Shown piece by piece: positions 26,188-34,683 of a stretch of DNA of 64,000 bases. Within the stretch, counting starts at the first letter, position 1. Every line of letters begins with the position of its first letter. The notes under the pieces were generated by a model. It was not told the DNA's origin and did not search any database. It was given only the letters and a program-made list of their open reading frames with translations. The position numbers and the translations under genes were made by a program. The stretch is from Chitinispirillaceae bacterium (GTDB lineage: Bacteria > Fibrobacterota > Chitinivibrionia > Chitinivibrionales > Chitinispirillaceae): contig JAFGDP010000061.1 in NCBI GenBank assembly GCA_016932075.1, positions 3,010-67,009 on the forward strand, read 5' to 3'.

Positions 26188-27177
26188 TTACTTCAGCGAC
26201 TGTATCTGGTCTATCAGCGCTCCGGTCTCGGTGCCGTCGTACTGCTTGTACATGGGCATGACTTTTTCTCGGAACGGTTTTTTATCGGGCCTGTTGATAG
26301 TGACGCCCGCAGCCTCCACGGCCGAAAGAGAATGTGCGGTCTTCTCCTTCCACAGCTTTCTCTGATACACCGATGACGAATCGGCGGCATTCTGCAGGAT
26401 CGTCTTGATATCATCGGAAAGCTTGTTCCACCATTTCGTGCTGATCAGAAGAACGTCCGGAGGGCCGGCGTGTTCGTCGAGAGAATAGTACTTGCAGGTC
26501 TCGTAATGCTTCGAGGTCTCAAAACTGGGCGGATTGTTCTCCGCCCCGTCCACCATTCCCTGCGCGAGCGAGGTGTACAGCTCACCCCAGTCAATCGGCG
26601 TGGGCGATGCGCCAAGCGCCTCAATGGTCGCCATGGAGGTTTTTGATTTCTGGACTCTTATCTTTTTCCCTTTCAGGTCTTCGGGCGTGTTGACGGGATT
26701 GTCGCGCATGTAAAAACTGCGGAATCCGGCATCATAATAGCACAGCCCCTTGAGCCCCTTTTCTTCACCTTTGCGGAGTATACCCTTGCCGATATCACCG
26801 AGAAACACCTTCCAGGCATGCTCTTCATCCCTGAACAGATAGGGGACGCTGAACACGCTCATAGACGGAATGAAGCTTTCAAGCGGCGAGGACGATGTCT
26901 TTGTCATGGCGACGCTGCCCAACTGGAGTTGCTCAATGATCTCCCGTTCGCTGCCGAGCTGTTCACTCGGGTAGATATCGATCCTGACCCTGCCCTTGGA
27001 ATCCTCAAAAACGAGTCGTGCCATGTGCTCCATGGCCTTGTGCACCGGATGCGTGACATCCAGGCCGTGTCCGAGCTTGAGTACTATGGTTTTATCCTTG
27101 CTGCCGCACCCTCCGATCGCCAGGAGGGCAAACAGCATATACGAGACCCGTTTCAGTAACACTTTGCTAAAAACCAT
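26188..27177 (-). CDS. TRAP transporter substrate-binding protein (DctP), lipoprotein-type
   Basis: A 329-residue periplasmic binding protein of the DctP family. The signal sequence ends in a lipobox-like AIGGC (Cys24), so it may be membrane-tethered, which is less common than a free periplasmic form. Family landmarks are LGHGLDVTHPVHKAM, IDIYPSEQLGSERE, KGKKIRVQ (with the Arg that binds the substrate carboxylate) and WGELYTSLAQGMVDGAENNP. This type of binding protein takes organic acids, fitting a uronate. The gap of 116 bp before it is the largest in the operon, so an internal promoter is possible. Confidence 0.92.
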   Translation of the reverse strand: MVFSKVLLKRVSYMLFALLAIGGCGSKDKTIVLKLGHGLDVTHPVHKAMEHMARLVFEDSKGRVRIDIYPSEQLGSEREIIEQLQLGSVAMTKTSSSPLESFIPSMSVFSVPYLFRDEEHAWKVFLGDIGKGILRKGEEKGLKGLCYYDAGFRSFYMRDNPVNTPEDLKGKKIRVQKSKTSMATIEALGASPTPIDWGELYTSLAQGMVDGAENNPPSFETSKHYETCKYYSLDEHAGPPDVLLISTKWWNKLSDDIKTILQNAADSSSVYQRKLWKEKTAHSLSAVEAAGVTINRPDKKPFREKVMPMYKQYDGTETGALIDQIQSLK

Positions 27178-27293
27178 CTTTCATTCCCCTGACTATGAAA
27201 ACATGATTATGCGTATGACCAATTTCAAGGGCATCTGGATCTGACGAGAGCCTGCCTGACGCAGCAAGAACAATCCTTGTCCGGGAAACGATG

Positions 27294-29255
27294 TCACGCT
27301 ATATCTGCAAGGAGGTCCTGGTATTGCTTGAATGCTGCAAGTTTTTTGCGTGCCTTCGCAACGGAGTCAGCGCTTGCCATCCCAGTTGTTTCAGCCAGAA
27401 AAAGAATATACTTGGCGACGCCCCGGGCATACAGCAATCGTGCCTGATCCGAAATCCCATAAAACCTTGCCCGCTGTGCATATCCCTCAATCGAATGATC
27501 CCCCAGGCGTTCAATACTGCCGTGCGCCGCCAGGATAAAGAGGAAATTATACTCGAACCAGAAGACATGGTCCGGCGACGGTTTGAGCGAATCGAGCACC
27601 TGCCTGAGGTCATCGGGTGAGGCGAACACCCCATCCGCCGTTATGCCTTCGGCCGCAAGCGTTGCAGTAATGAATTCACGCGCAAAACACTTCGGCGTTT
27701 CGTCCGGTGAAAATGCGCTTGTAACGACAAGCTCTTTACCGAATGCATACCAATCCATCCACAGCTTCCGGTCAGCAGGATCGCTGGAACGAGATAAAGC
27801 AACACCCATCTCATAGGTGTAACGGCCGGATGTTTTTATTTCAAAGTTTCCGCCTGTTTCTGATCCGATTATCCGGTAATCCTCCTCGGATTTGCCGCTC
27901 CCGGAATGAAATCCGATGGACACCTCGAATTTCTTCGCGACAGCGAATAAGGACTGTATTTTTTTCCGCAGTCCCGACGCGTCACCATAGGGGCAGTTTT
28001 TCTGAAATCCTATATTGGGAGCGATAAAATCGAATTTCATCCCAAGCGCATCGGCCATAGCCAGACAGACAGCTAACGTTTCCGGCGAGGTCTCCCCGGA
28101 CAGCTCATCGATTGACAGCTCGCGCAAATACCTTCTCCCTGCCTCGGAATGGAACATCGCCGCCCGCAACTCCATATGCCGCTGGTCACGACGTTTCAGC
28201 TTTTGCATTGCGGGCATAAGATAGGTCACCATCTTTTTAAGATACGGTTCCGGTATCAGCAATCCATGCGAGGTTATTTTTTCCCTTACGACTTCATAGA
28301 ATGCACGATCAACCTTTTTTTTGAACACCAATTCCAGAGCATCCGGGTCATCAACAGGTTCATGTAACGCCAGTTCCGGACTCAGATCATACGTGATGTA
28401 TGAAGCAAACAGGCTTCCTTCCACGAGTTCGGATTCGATCGCATCGAATCGCCCGCCGATGGGCTGGTGGTCGGCGTTAAATCCCCACGGAATATCCTTA
28501 TGGTGGAATCCGTGTTTGAGCATGGTAATAATTGATGCGTGCGACATACCCCTCATCGACTGTCCCTGGTGCCCTTCGGGAACCGAACCGCCGATAAAAG
28601 GGAACGGCACCTGTTCCAGCGATTTTTCGAGAAGCGCATTGACATCATACACCAGTTCGCGCGGTACGGAATTCTGGTTTGCCGTAAGCGGAAGTCCCAA
28701 TTCCTTCATGACCCATGCAACCGCGGGCCAGTGCAAGGTCGTAAACCGCGCCCCGATGCCGAGGCTGGTGCGTTTCAGCCGTTCATCGGCTCTTGGAAAT
28801 ATGGTGCTGCCGGGATCGCGCGCAACCAATGCTTTTTTCAACAGCACAAGATTGTTCCAGTATAACGGTACGGCTTTCAACGCGGGAGTTATATCGGTCG
28901 TCCCCTCAAAGCGCGGGATATCGGACGCGCCGGTCACCAGCGCACAATCGCCGCTCCTGGTTGATTCAACGACGAACAGAACCGCGCTGCCGATTGAAAA
29001 ATAGGACTTTGGCCATACCATAACCTGCCGCATGAGCGGCGCAGGTTTTCCGGATGAGGCCATAGCGATCGCCGCGGACACGCCGTCGGCTTCCTGAATC
29101 AGCTCTTTGACAAGAGAAGGAAAATCAAGTGTCAGGTCAGGAGAAATGGCAGGATTATTTTTTATAAGCAGCCTGTTTTTTACCAGGAACTTGTTTATCG
29201 CGGACACGCTTGCAACAGGCCCATGAGGAAGCGGATCAACCAGCGTTGTCGACAA
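27294..29255 (-). CDS. uxaE: Tagaturonate epimerase-family protein (UxaE-like)
   Basis: A 653-residue cytoplasmic protein. The region around residues 250-300 (GFHHKDIPWGFNADHQPIGG split over the family signature, then SYITYDLSPEL) matches metal-dependent tagaturonate/fructuronate epimerases first described in Thermotoga. The later FDFIAPNIGFQKNCPYGD and GFHSGSGKSEEDY stretches also fit. The enzyme epimerises D-tagaturonate to D-fructuronate, joining UxaC to the UxuB-like reductase. It appears longer than the Thermotoga protein as I remember it, mostly at the N-terminus and in the 300-400 region. It is first gene of the uronate operon, 53 bp downstream of promoter copy 3. Confidence 0.8.
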   Translation of the reverse strand: MSTTLVDPLPHGPVASVSAINKFLVKNRLLIKNNPAISPDLTLDFPSLVKELIQEADGVSAAIAMASSGKPAPLMRQVMVWPKSYFSIGSAVLFVVESTRSGDCALVTGASDIPRFEGTTDITPALKAVPLYWNNLVLLKKALVARDPGSTIFPRADERLKRTSLGIGARFTTLHWPAVAWVMKELGLPLTANQNSVPRELVYDVNALLEKSLEQVPFPFIGGSVPEGHQGQSMRGMSHASIITMLKHGFHHKDIPWGFNADHQPIGGRFDAIESELVEGSLFASYITYDLSPELALHEPVDDPDALELVFKKKVDRAFYEVVREKITSHGLLIPEPYLKKMVTYLMPAMQKLKRRDQRHMELRAAMFHSEAGRRYLRELSIDELSGETSPETLAVCLAMADALGMKFDFIAPNIGFQKNCPYGDASGLRKKIQSLFAVAKKFEVSIGFHSGSGKSEEDYRIIGSETGGNFEIKTSGRYTYEMGVALSRSSDPADRKLWMDWYAFGKELVVTSAFSPDETPKCFAREFITATLAAEGITADGVFASPDDLRQVLDSLKPSPDHVFWFEYNFLFILAAHGSIERLGDHSIEGYAQRARFYGISDQARLLYARGVAKYILFLAETTGMASADSVAKARKKLAAFKQYQDLLADIA

Positions 29256-29307
29256 GATAGGCGCCTTTCGTTATGTAGCAGCAGGATATCGTTTGTTCAC
29301 TTCTTAT

Positions 29308-29366
29308 AAAATATACGGCCCACGCTTTAAAATTCTATAGGGATTTGTACCAAAAACTTATAAACT
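29308..29366 (-). promoter_or_regulatory. Pectin-regulon promoter element, copy 3
   Basis: Minus strand: AGTTTATAAGTTTTTGGT (29366-29349), 8 bases, CTATAG (29340-29335), 19 bases, TATATTTT (29315-29308). It drives the uronate operon starting at 29255. The downstream half-site is weaker here (TATAGAATTTTAAA) than in copies 1 and 2, which could mean a different activation strength. Confidence 0.8.
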
Positions 29367-29509
29367 ATTGCCACGGCAGAGGCGAACGAGCAGTATAGGA
29401 TCCATGATTATTTGCATGATTATCCTTGGCCTTACAGAGTATTGACATGAGCCTTTACTCCTTGCAGTCTCTCATCGCACATATACCTATATACTTGCAT
29501 TGATACCCG

Positions 29510-29544
29510 CAAAAAGTGCCCTGGAGCATTATTTCCAGGGCACT
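29510..29544 (-). terminator. Rho-independent terminator after GH31 paralogue 2
   Basis: A perfect 11-bp stem AGTGCCCTGGA and its complement, with an 8-base loop, followed on the minus strand by TTTTTGC. It closes the operon 34565-29582, 38 bp after its last stop codon. Confidence 0.9.
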
Positions 29545-29581
29545 GCTATGCTTCGAGCGCCAGATTCGGTTTCAAGCCGTG

Positions 29582-32071
29582 CTAGGGCGCCATGATTTTC
29601 ACTCTTCCGGCAATTTCTCCCTTTACATCTACTTGTACAATACTGGCCCCGCGCGAAAGTGACAGGGCGACAGGAGTAACCACGCCGTGATTGAGCGTGA
29701 CGGTCTGTTTTACGATGATTCTTCCCGCCAGATCAAAAACAGAAATCGTGGCTTTGCCGTTTTTTCCTGTTCCGGCAATTGACGGCACCAGGAGCATTGT
29801 GCCGCGGGCGGTCTGCCGTATCTTGATAAGTCCCTGGGCGCGTAGTGCCCGTGAGGTGCCGATTACCTTCTGCGGCGTTGCTTCAATAGTGACATTGACC
29901 GGCGTGTTGGCGGCGAACGGTATCACCAGTTTTTTTACGGTCGCATCGTACTGAGGATCAGCGACAACCGTTGTATCAACGCGTACACTGATAGGCGCGT
30001 CCCACAGCCGTACCGCAACCGTGCAGGGAACAGTCAATGCCGGCGACGTAATTGATATATCATAGTCAGGAGAAACCGAGACTTTCATCTCCTTATGGCG
30101 GTTACTGTCCAGATAATCGACATAGGTGAATGTCGCGCTGTCCCCCGCAAATCCGGGGAAGGCATTGATCACGATGTTGCGCTTGCTGTCAAAATCAGCA
30201 TCCCATTTCTTTTCCAGGCCGGCGAACACCTTTCCCGTGGGATAGATTGAATTAACCTTGATATATACCGGGATCTGGTCCAAGGTTATGGCCGGAGAGG
30301 TTATCATGGCCCCGCCGAACTGCTGATCAGCCCAATTATGCGCATAGATCCACCTGCCGGCGGGGAGATACAACTGCCTCGTAGTAGCTGCAGACGCAAT
30401 CGGCGCCACGAGCATTGCCGGGCCGAACATATACTCATCGACGATGGAAATCGTCTGTGGATCGTGCGGGTACTCGCCCACGAGCGGCATCATGGTGACG
30501 CCATTTTCCGCGGAAGTATTTAGTATAGAATAAATATACGGCAACAGCGTAAACCGCTGGTAAAAAATGTTCCGTACATGTTCCTGATTGGTAGCGTTTA
30601 ATTTCCACGGCTCCTTTCCGTCAAGCATAAGCTCCATAAAACCGGAATACACGCCAAAAAGCAGCCAGCGGCAGTAATTTTCAATACTCGGCATGGCTTT
30701 CTGCGTATAGCCGCAGATATCGCTCCCCCACATGGGGAATGCAAGGATGCCTGCCCGGAACGCGTTGCCAAGACTTGTTACCATCCCTGCCCAGTCGGCA
30801 TACGTATCGCCGTTCCATATTGCGCTCGTGTACTGCTGGCAGCCCGCCACGGCGCAGCGCGGGAAAAGAAAGCAATTATCGCCAAGCCCTGCATCGACCC
30901 GCAGGAACTCCTCTGATATTTTGCAGTTCAGATACGCATACTTCTTGTGGCGTTCGGCCGCGGGCGTACCGTCCTTGAACGCGGGGAGATCACCCGATGC
31001 CCATCCATTGTCAACGCGGTCGAGCTTGTGGCCTTTGATTCCGTACGGATACTGACCGGTCTTCAGTTTATTGCGGTACCAGTCAACCTGTGCCGGGTCA
31101 GTCAGATCAAGATACTGGTTGGGAGAAGAGGTGAATGCGCCTGCCGGCGGCGTCCCGTCGAATACTCCCGGCATAATCCATGTGACAAGATTCACATAGT
31201 ATTGGTCTGAAAGCGTTTTAATCCACGTACCCGGGTTGCCGAAATTCCCTTCAAAATTCATATTTGACCATCCCTGGGCACCGTTATTGTATGGCCGGTC
31301 GAGCCAGATCGTGGAATACGGAATTTTAATCTGGGTGAATTGTTCCGCATGATCAAGGATCATGGCGCTTCCCGTATAGTTATCATGCCATACCAAAGGA
31401 CCGCACGCCCACATGGGGACCTTGAGGGGAGCCCCGATAATTTTGTAATACGATTTCTGGATCTTTGAAAGCTGCGGCCCGTAGAAAAGATACCAGTTGA
31501 TAACCGACGTGTTATAGGTTATCGTCGTCGCTCCCGACACACCGAACGTGTAGGCGCCATAGGCAAAACCGTCAAAATACCCCGCATATCCAAGTGTCGT
31601 GAAATAAAAACCCGAATAGATCTCGGCATCCTCATCCGACCGCTGGTAGGCGGTTATTTTATCGAGCACATTAGATCGCCCCCGCAAATCAGGATTCGTG
31701 GCAATATTATGCTCCGTGATCCCGTAGAAATGCTCGCCATGGTCTTTCAAGGTCAACATGACGGTGGTAACCGACGGATTCGTCGATTTGAAACGGATGC
31801 CGCCGTCAACGCCGGTGATAGTCACCAAAGCGCTTGACGACAGGGTGAGCGTAAATGACGTGTCAGTCTCCGCTACCGACGAAACGGCAGTATACTTTAC
31901 GGTTCCGAAGGTGAAAGCGGTAATATTTGCCAGGGTAGTGCCACCAGCCGAAACATTGATGTCCATCGGTGAACTTGTCACGTCAACCGTAATCTCGCCG
32001 GAAGTCCAGCCGTATATGAGGCAGGACATGACGAGCAACAGGCTGAAAACCTTTCTTGCAGACTTCTGCAT
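29582..32071 (-). CDS. GH31 glycoside hydrolase with sorting domain (paralogue 2)
   Basis: An 829-residue paralogue of the protein at 14431-16923, about three-quarters identical by eye over the whole length and with the same order: signal peptide, beta-sandwich, GH31 barrel (GHKLDRVD near 348-355, NGDTYADW near 420-427) and C-terminal sorting domain (ATISVFDLAGRIIV ... ). Divergence is greatest in the C-terminal third. It belongs to a different operon, behind two DUF5018 lipoproteins under promoter copy 4. Same enzyme class and same uncertainty about substrate. It is preceded by a hairpin (32128-32161) that could lower its expression relative to the upstream genes. Confidence 0.88.
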   Translation of the reverse strand: MQKSARKVFSLLLVMSCLIYGWTSGEITVDVTSSPMDINVSAGGTTLANITAFTFGTVKYTAVSSVAETDTSFTLTLSSSALVTITGVDGGIRFKSTNPSVTTVMLTLKDHGEHFYGITEHNIATNPDLRGRSNVLDKITAYQRSDEDAEIYSGFYFTTLGYAGYFDGFAYGAYTFGVSGATTITYNTSVINWYLFYGPQLSKIQKSYYKIIGAPLKVPMWACGPLVWHDNYTGSAMILDHAEQFTQIKIPYSTIWLDRPYNNGAQGWSNMNFEGNFGNPGTWIKTLSDQYYVNLVTWIMPGVFDGTPPAGAFTSSPNQYLDLTDPAQVDWYRNKLKTGQYPYGIKGHKLDRVDNGWASGDLPAFKDGTPAAERHKKYAYLNCKISEEFLRVDAGLGDNCFLFPRCAVAGCQQYTSAIWNGDTYADWAGMVTSLGNAFRAGILAFPMWGSDICGYTQKAMPSIENYCRWLLFGVYSGFMELMLDGKEPWKLNATNQEHVRNIFYQRFTLLPYIYSILNTSAENGVTMMPLVGEYPHDPQTISIVDEYMFGPAMLVAPIASAATTRQLYLPAGRWIYAHNWADQQFGGAMITSPAITLDQIPVYIKVNSIYPTGKVFAGLEKKWDADFDSKRNIVINAFPGFAGDSATFTYVDYLDSNRHKEMKVSVSPDYDISITSPALTVPCTVAVRLWDAPISVRVDTTVVADPQYDATVKKLVIPFAANTPVNVTIEATPQKVIGTSRALRAQGLIKIRQTARGTMLLVPSIAGTGKNGKATISVFDLAGRIIVKQTVTLNHGVVTPVALSLSRGASIVQVDVKGEIAGRVKIMAP

Positions 32072-32127
32072 ACGACCCCTCCATTCTTTTTATATCAACT
32101 GTTAATTGTCGTGCAACACCCGAATAA

Positions 32128-32161
32128 ACAGGATGAAATGACCGTTTTCATTTCATCCTGT
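32128..32161 (-). terminator. Intra-operon hairpin (possible attenuator)
   Basis: A 14-bp perfect stem (ACAGGATGAAATGA and complement) with a 6-base loop, followed on the minus strand by TTTATTC. It lies between the lipoprotein gene ending at 32187 and the GH31 gene starting at 32071. It may be a partial terminator or an mRNA-stability element. Confidence 0.6.
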
Positions 32162-32186
32162 CAGACCGCATCCTCCGCAACTGGAA

Positions 32187-33245
32187 TCATTCGAGTATCC
32201 ATGCAATGCCGGCCCGGATCATGGCCCACGCCTCGTCGGTAATGTATTCGTACGCGTGCGCGTGGATGCCGATAGTGACGGCCCTGTTAAGCGTGGTTGA
32301 AACGCCGTCCGCCAGCGTGGTTCCCTTTTCGACCGCGCAGGCCGCGGTCAAGAGCCCTCCGGAAAAGGCTATCGCGCTGCTGTCTATTCCCATAAATTCA
32401 ACCATGGCAGATACGAGCGTATCAGATTTAAACTTTGCAATAGATAAATGTTCAATGGTAGGTATGAAGCCGATTTCTGCTTCCTCCGGTGTCGAGGTGC
32501 CATTTGCCAGTTGAAACTCCGTGCCGGCAGTTATGCCCCCTGTCAATTTTTCGTTTGCCCCTTGGGAAATGAGCAATGTCAACGCATCGTAATTAGACAC
32601 TGCCCCTGGATACGACGACCAATTCAGCACATTTGCCTTGGCAGATGCCCATGCTTCCAGATTTACGAGCGGCAACGGGTGGCCCCTGAACGGGGACAGA
32701 TCGCTTGAATTCGGCGATTCAGACAAAACCGCGAAGTCGTAGTTGGCGAAACTGTCAACCCATGCCGTGAGCGTGGTCGATTCTACCACCCGTACGACAT
32801 ATCCCCATGAACGCAGCTTGTTTATTACCGGCACGTCGCGCGTATCACCGCTATCGTTGGCGGTTGAGACGAACAGGCAGTGTTTCTGGATGGTCACGGT
32901 AACGGTATAGGCGGCCGTTGAATTATCCTCGGCAATCACGGTATAGACGACAGGAGCCGAAAAGTTATTCGCCGTCGCACCGCTCGTCTGCGCAACGCCG
33001 CCGACTTCGACTTTCACACCGGTCGTGGTAAACGTGGCGACAAGCGCCGACACATCGGTGCCGCGCGGCACCGTAAGCGCAATGGTCTTTGCGGCAGTAT
33101 CGACAATGCCGGTTACCGGGGGATTTGCCAGCGAAAAGGCGGTGATCGCCTTTTCGCTGCTCTGTGAAGCGGTCGGACTGCAGGACGAGAACAGAAAGGT
33201 TGCCGCAATTGACGCGGCAAAACCGAGAAGCAGATATTTTTTCAT
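32187..33245 (-). CDS. DUF5018 lipoprotein with ThuA/amidotransferase-like C-terminal domain
   Basis: The start is ATG 33245, with AAGGAG upstream; the longer frame lacks a ribosome site. The 352-residue product has a signal peptide with lipobox LFSSC, one DUF5018 module (about residues 30-115: KAITAFSL, VPRGTDVSALVATFTTTGV, YTVIAEDNSTAAYTVTV in pieces), and a ~230-residue domain opening with CLFVSTANDSGDTRDVPV and closing with GIHAHAYEYIT. The second domain resembles the flavodoxin-like fold of ThuA or class I amidotransferase relatives, without a clear catalytic triad. It is probably a surface or periplasmic lipoprotein of the pectin system; exact function unknown. Confidence 0.65.
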   Translation of the reverse strand: MKKYLLLGFAASIAATFLFSSCSPTASQSSEKAITAFSLANPPVTGIVDTAAKTIALTVPRGTDVSALVATFTTTGVKVEVGGVAQTSGATANNFSAPVVYTVIAEDNSTAAYTVTVTIQKHCLFVSTANDSGDTRDVPVINKLRSWGYVVRVVESTTLTAWVDSFANYDFAVLSESPNSSDLSPFRGHPLPLVNLEAWASAKANVLNWSSYPGAVSNYDALTLLISQGANEKLTGGITAGTEFQLANGTSTPEEAEIGFIPTIEHLSIAKFKSDTLVSAMVEFMGIDSSAIAFSGGLLTAACAVEKGTTLADGVSTTLNRAVTIGIHAHAYEYITDEAWAMIRAGIAWILE

Positions 33246-33323
33246 GATGCGCTCCTTTTTAAAAAACACGGTGCGTTGGTGACTGTTGCTTTCCATTTTT
33301 TGCTTTTGACGCCATGCGACGGT

Positions 33324-34565
33324 TCACGGAACCAGTGAAAAACCCTGCGGCAAATCCACGCCTCCGGGGAAAAACGCACCGTCGGTTGTCCAGATTATCC
33401 AATCCAGCGAGCCTTGGTAGGCGTTGTTGTTCGACATGTCGCCAAGGCGGATAAAAATGCTTGTCGTGGAAGCCGTCGCGGTCCCTGCCACCGTCGCGGT
33501 AGGGGCACCGTCAACATGCACGTTGACCGCCAGCCCGGATTCGGTGATTTCATAGGACACGAAATAGGTATGCCACGCCCCTTCACTGACGGTCGCCGAG
33601 CTTATGGTTGAGGTGCCGTTTTGCAGGCTGATCTGCCCGTTCCGGATCTCAAGCTGCGCACGGTAGCTGTTCTGAAAATCAAGCATCCAGGCAAGCGTTC
33701 CGGCGCCGCCGTCCGCCCTTGCTTTGAACGCAAGCGTCATTTTCGAGCCCACCGGAAGCGGGCTGGCGAACTGATACCGGTAATGCGCCTGCAAAGACGG
33801 ATCATTTGAGTTAAAGGAGAGGATACCGTCGCTGACCGTGCAATAGGTGTTCATGGATTCCCGGTCCAGCCATCCGGCCGGCGGTTCAACAGCGGTCGTC
33901 CAATCATGCGTGGTCCAGTCCGCCGGAACGCTTTGCACCACGCTCACGGCATAATCAGCGGTGGTATTGTCGGCTCCCTTGACCGTATACACCACCGTGC
34001 CAGTAAAATCGTTCGCCGTGACACCGCTTTCCTGGACCGTTGTACCCACCGAGACACCGACACCCGTCGTGGCGAACTCCGCGACAAGCGCGGTCACATC
34101 GGTGCCGCCCGGCACTGCAACCTTGATGGTCTTTTTAGATTCGTCAATTGATCCGGTGGCTGGAATGGACGGGAAGGAATACTGCGTTATCCTTTTGTAT
34201 GCCACCGTCACGGTCACGGTATACGTTGCCGTGGAGTTGTCCTCCGCAGTGACGATATACTGGACAGGGGAAGAAAAATCGTTCACCGTCATACCGCTTA
34301 TCTGCGGCTCCGAACCGATGCCGACCGACACGCCGGTCGTGGTGAAAACCGCCGTGAGCGATCTGACATTCGTTCCCTCGGGCACAAGCAATGAAATGGT
34401 CTTTGCGCTTTCATCAATCGTTCCGGTCACCGCCGGATTCACCATTGAAAAAGCGGTTATCGCCTTTTCGCTGCTCTGCGTCGATACGGGATCCTTGTCA
34501 CAGCCATGCAATGCCACGAGCGCAGCACAGGACAAGACGCGAAATAATAAAACTTGCACTTTCAT
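33324..34565 (-). CDS. Lipoprotein with two DUF5018 modules and a lectin-like domain
   Basis: A 413-residue protein. The signal peptide ends in a lipobox-like LHGC (Cys22). Two DUF5018 modules follow (about 32-115 and 117-205), each with the V-P-x-G-T-x-V pattern and an 'EDNSTATYTVTVT' type ending. A concanavalin-like beta-sandwich lies at about 215-413 (SLQAHYRYQFASPLPVGSKMTLAFKA in pieces, LDFQNSYRAQLEIRNG, FIRLGDMSNNN). Such domains bind or display on polysaccharides. It is first gene of the operon, only 27 bp from the TATATTTT box of promoter copy 4, and is therefore the most promoter-proximal gene of the four targets. Confidence 0.7.
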   Translation of the reverse strand: MKVQVLLFRVLSCAALVALHGCDKDPVSTQSSEKAITAFSMVNPAVTGTIDESAKTISLLVPEGTNVRSLTAVFTTTGVSVGIGSEPQISGMTVNDFSSPVQYIVTAEDNSTATYTVTVTVAYKRITQYSFPSIPATGSIDESKKTIKVAVPGGTDVTALVAEFATTGVGVSVGTTVQESGVTANDFTGTVVYTVKGADNTTADYAVSVVQSVPADWTTHDWTTAVEPPAGWLDRESMNTYCTVSDGILSFNSNDPSLQAHYRYQFASPLPVGSKMTLAFKARADGGAGTLAWMLDFQNSYRAQLEIRNGQISLQNGTSTISSATVSEGAWHTYFVSYEITESGLAVNVHVDGAPTATVAGTATASTTSIFIRLGDMSNNNAYQGSLDWIIWTTDGAFFPGGVDLPQGFSLVP

Positions 34566-34591
34566 GAAACCGTAACCTTTCTATCATATCC

Positions 34592-34650
34592 AAAATATAT
34601 AGACAATTTTCACCAAATCTATAGGCGATCGTGCCAAAAACTTATAAACT
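34592..34650 (-). promoter_or_regulatory. Pectin-regulon promoter element, copy 4
   Basis: Minus strand: AGTTTATAAGTTTTTGGC (34650-34633), 8 bases, CTATAG (34624-34619), 19 bases, TATATTTT (34599-34592). It serves the operon 34565-29582 and sits just downstream of the last pectate lyase gene of the preceding cluster. Confidence 0.8.
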
Positions 34651-34683
34651 TATGACACCGTATGGAGGCGCCTGAAAGATGTA

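Larger units (their letters stand above)
29256..29581. other. Control region between the DUF5018-GH31 operon and the uronate operon
   Basis: It holds the pectin promoter element copy 3 (29308-29366) reading left into uxaE, and a terminator (29510-29544) ending transcription from the GH31 gene on the same strand. The bases between them show nothing recognised. Confidence 0.65.
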
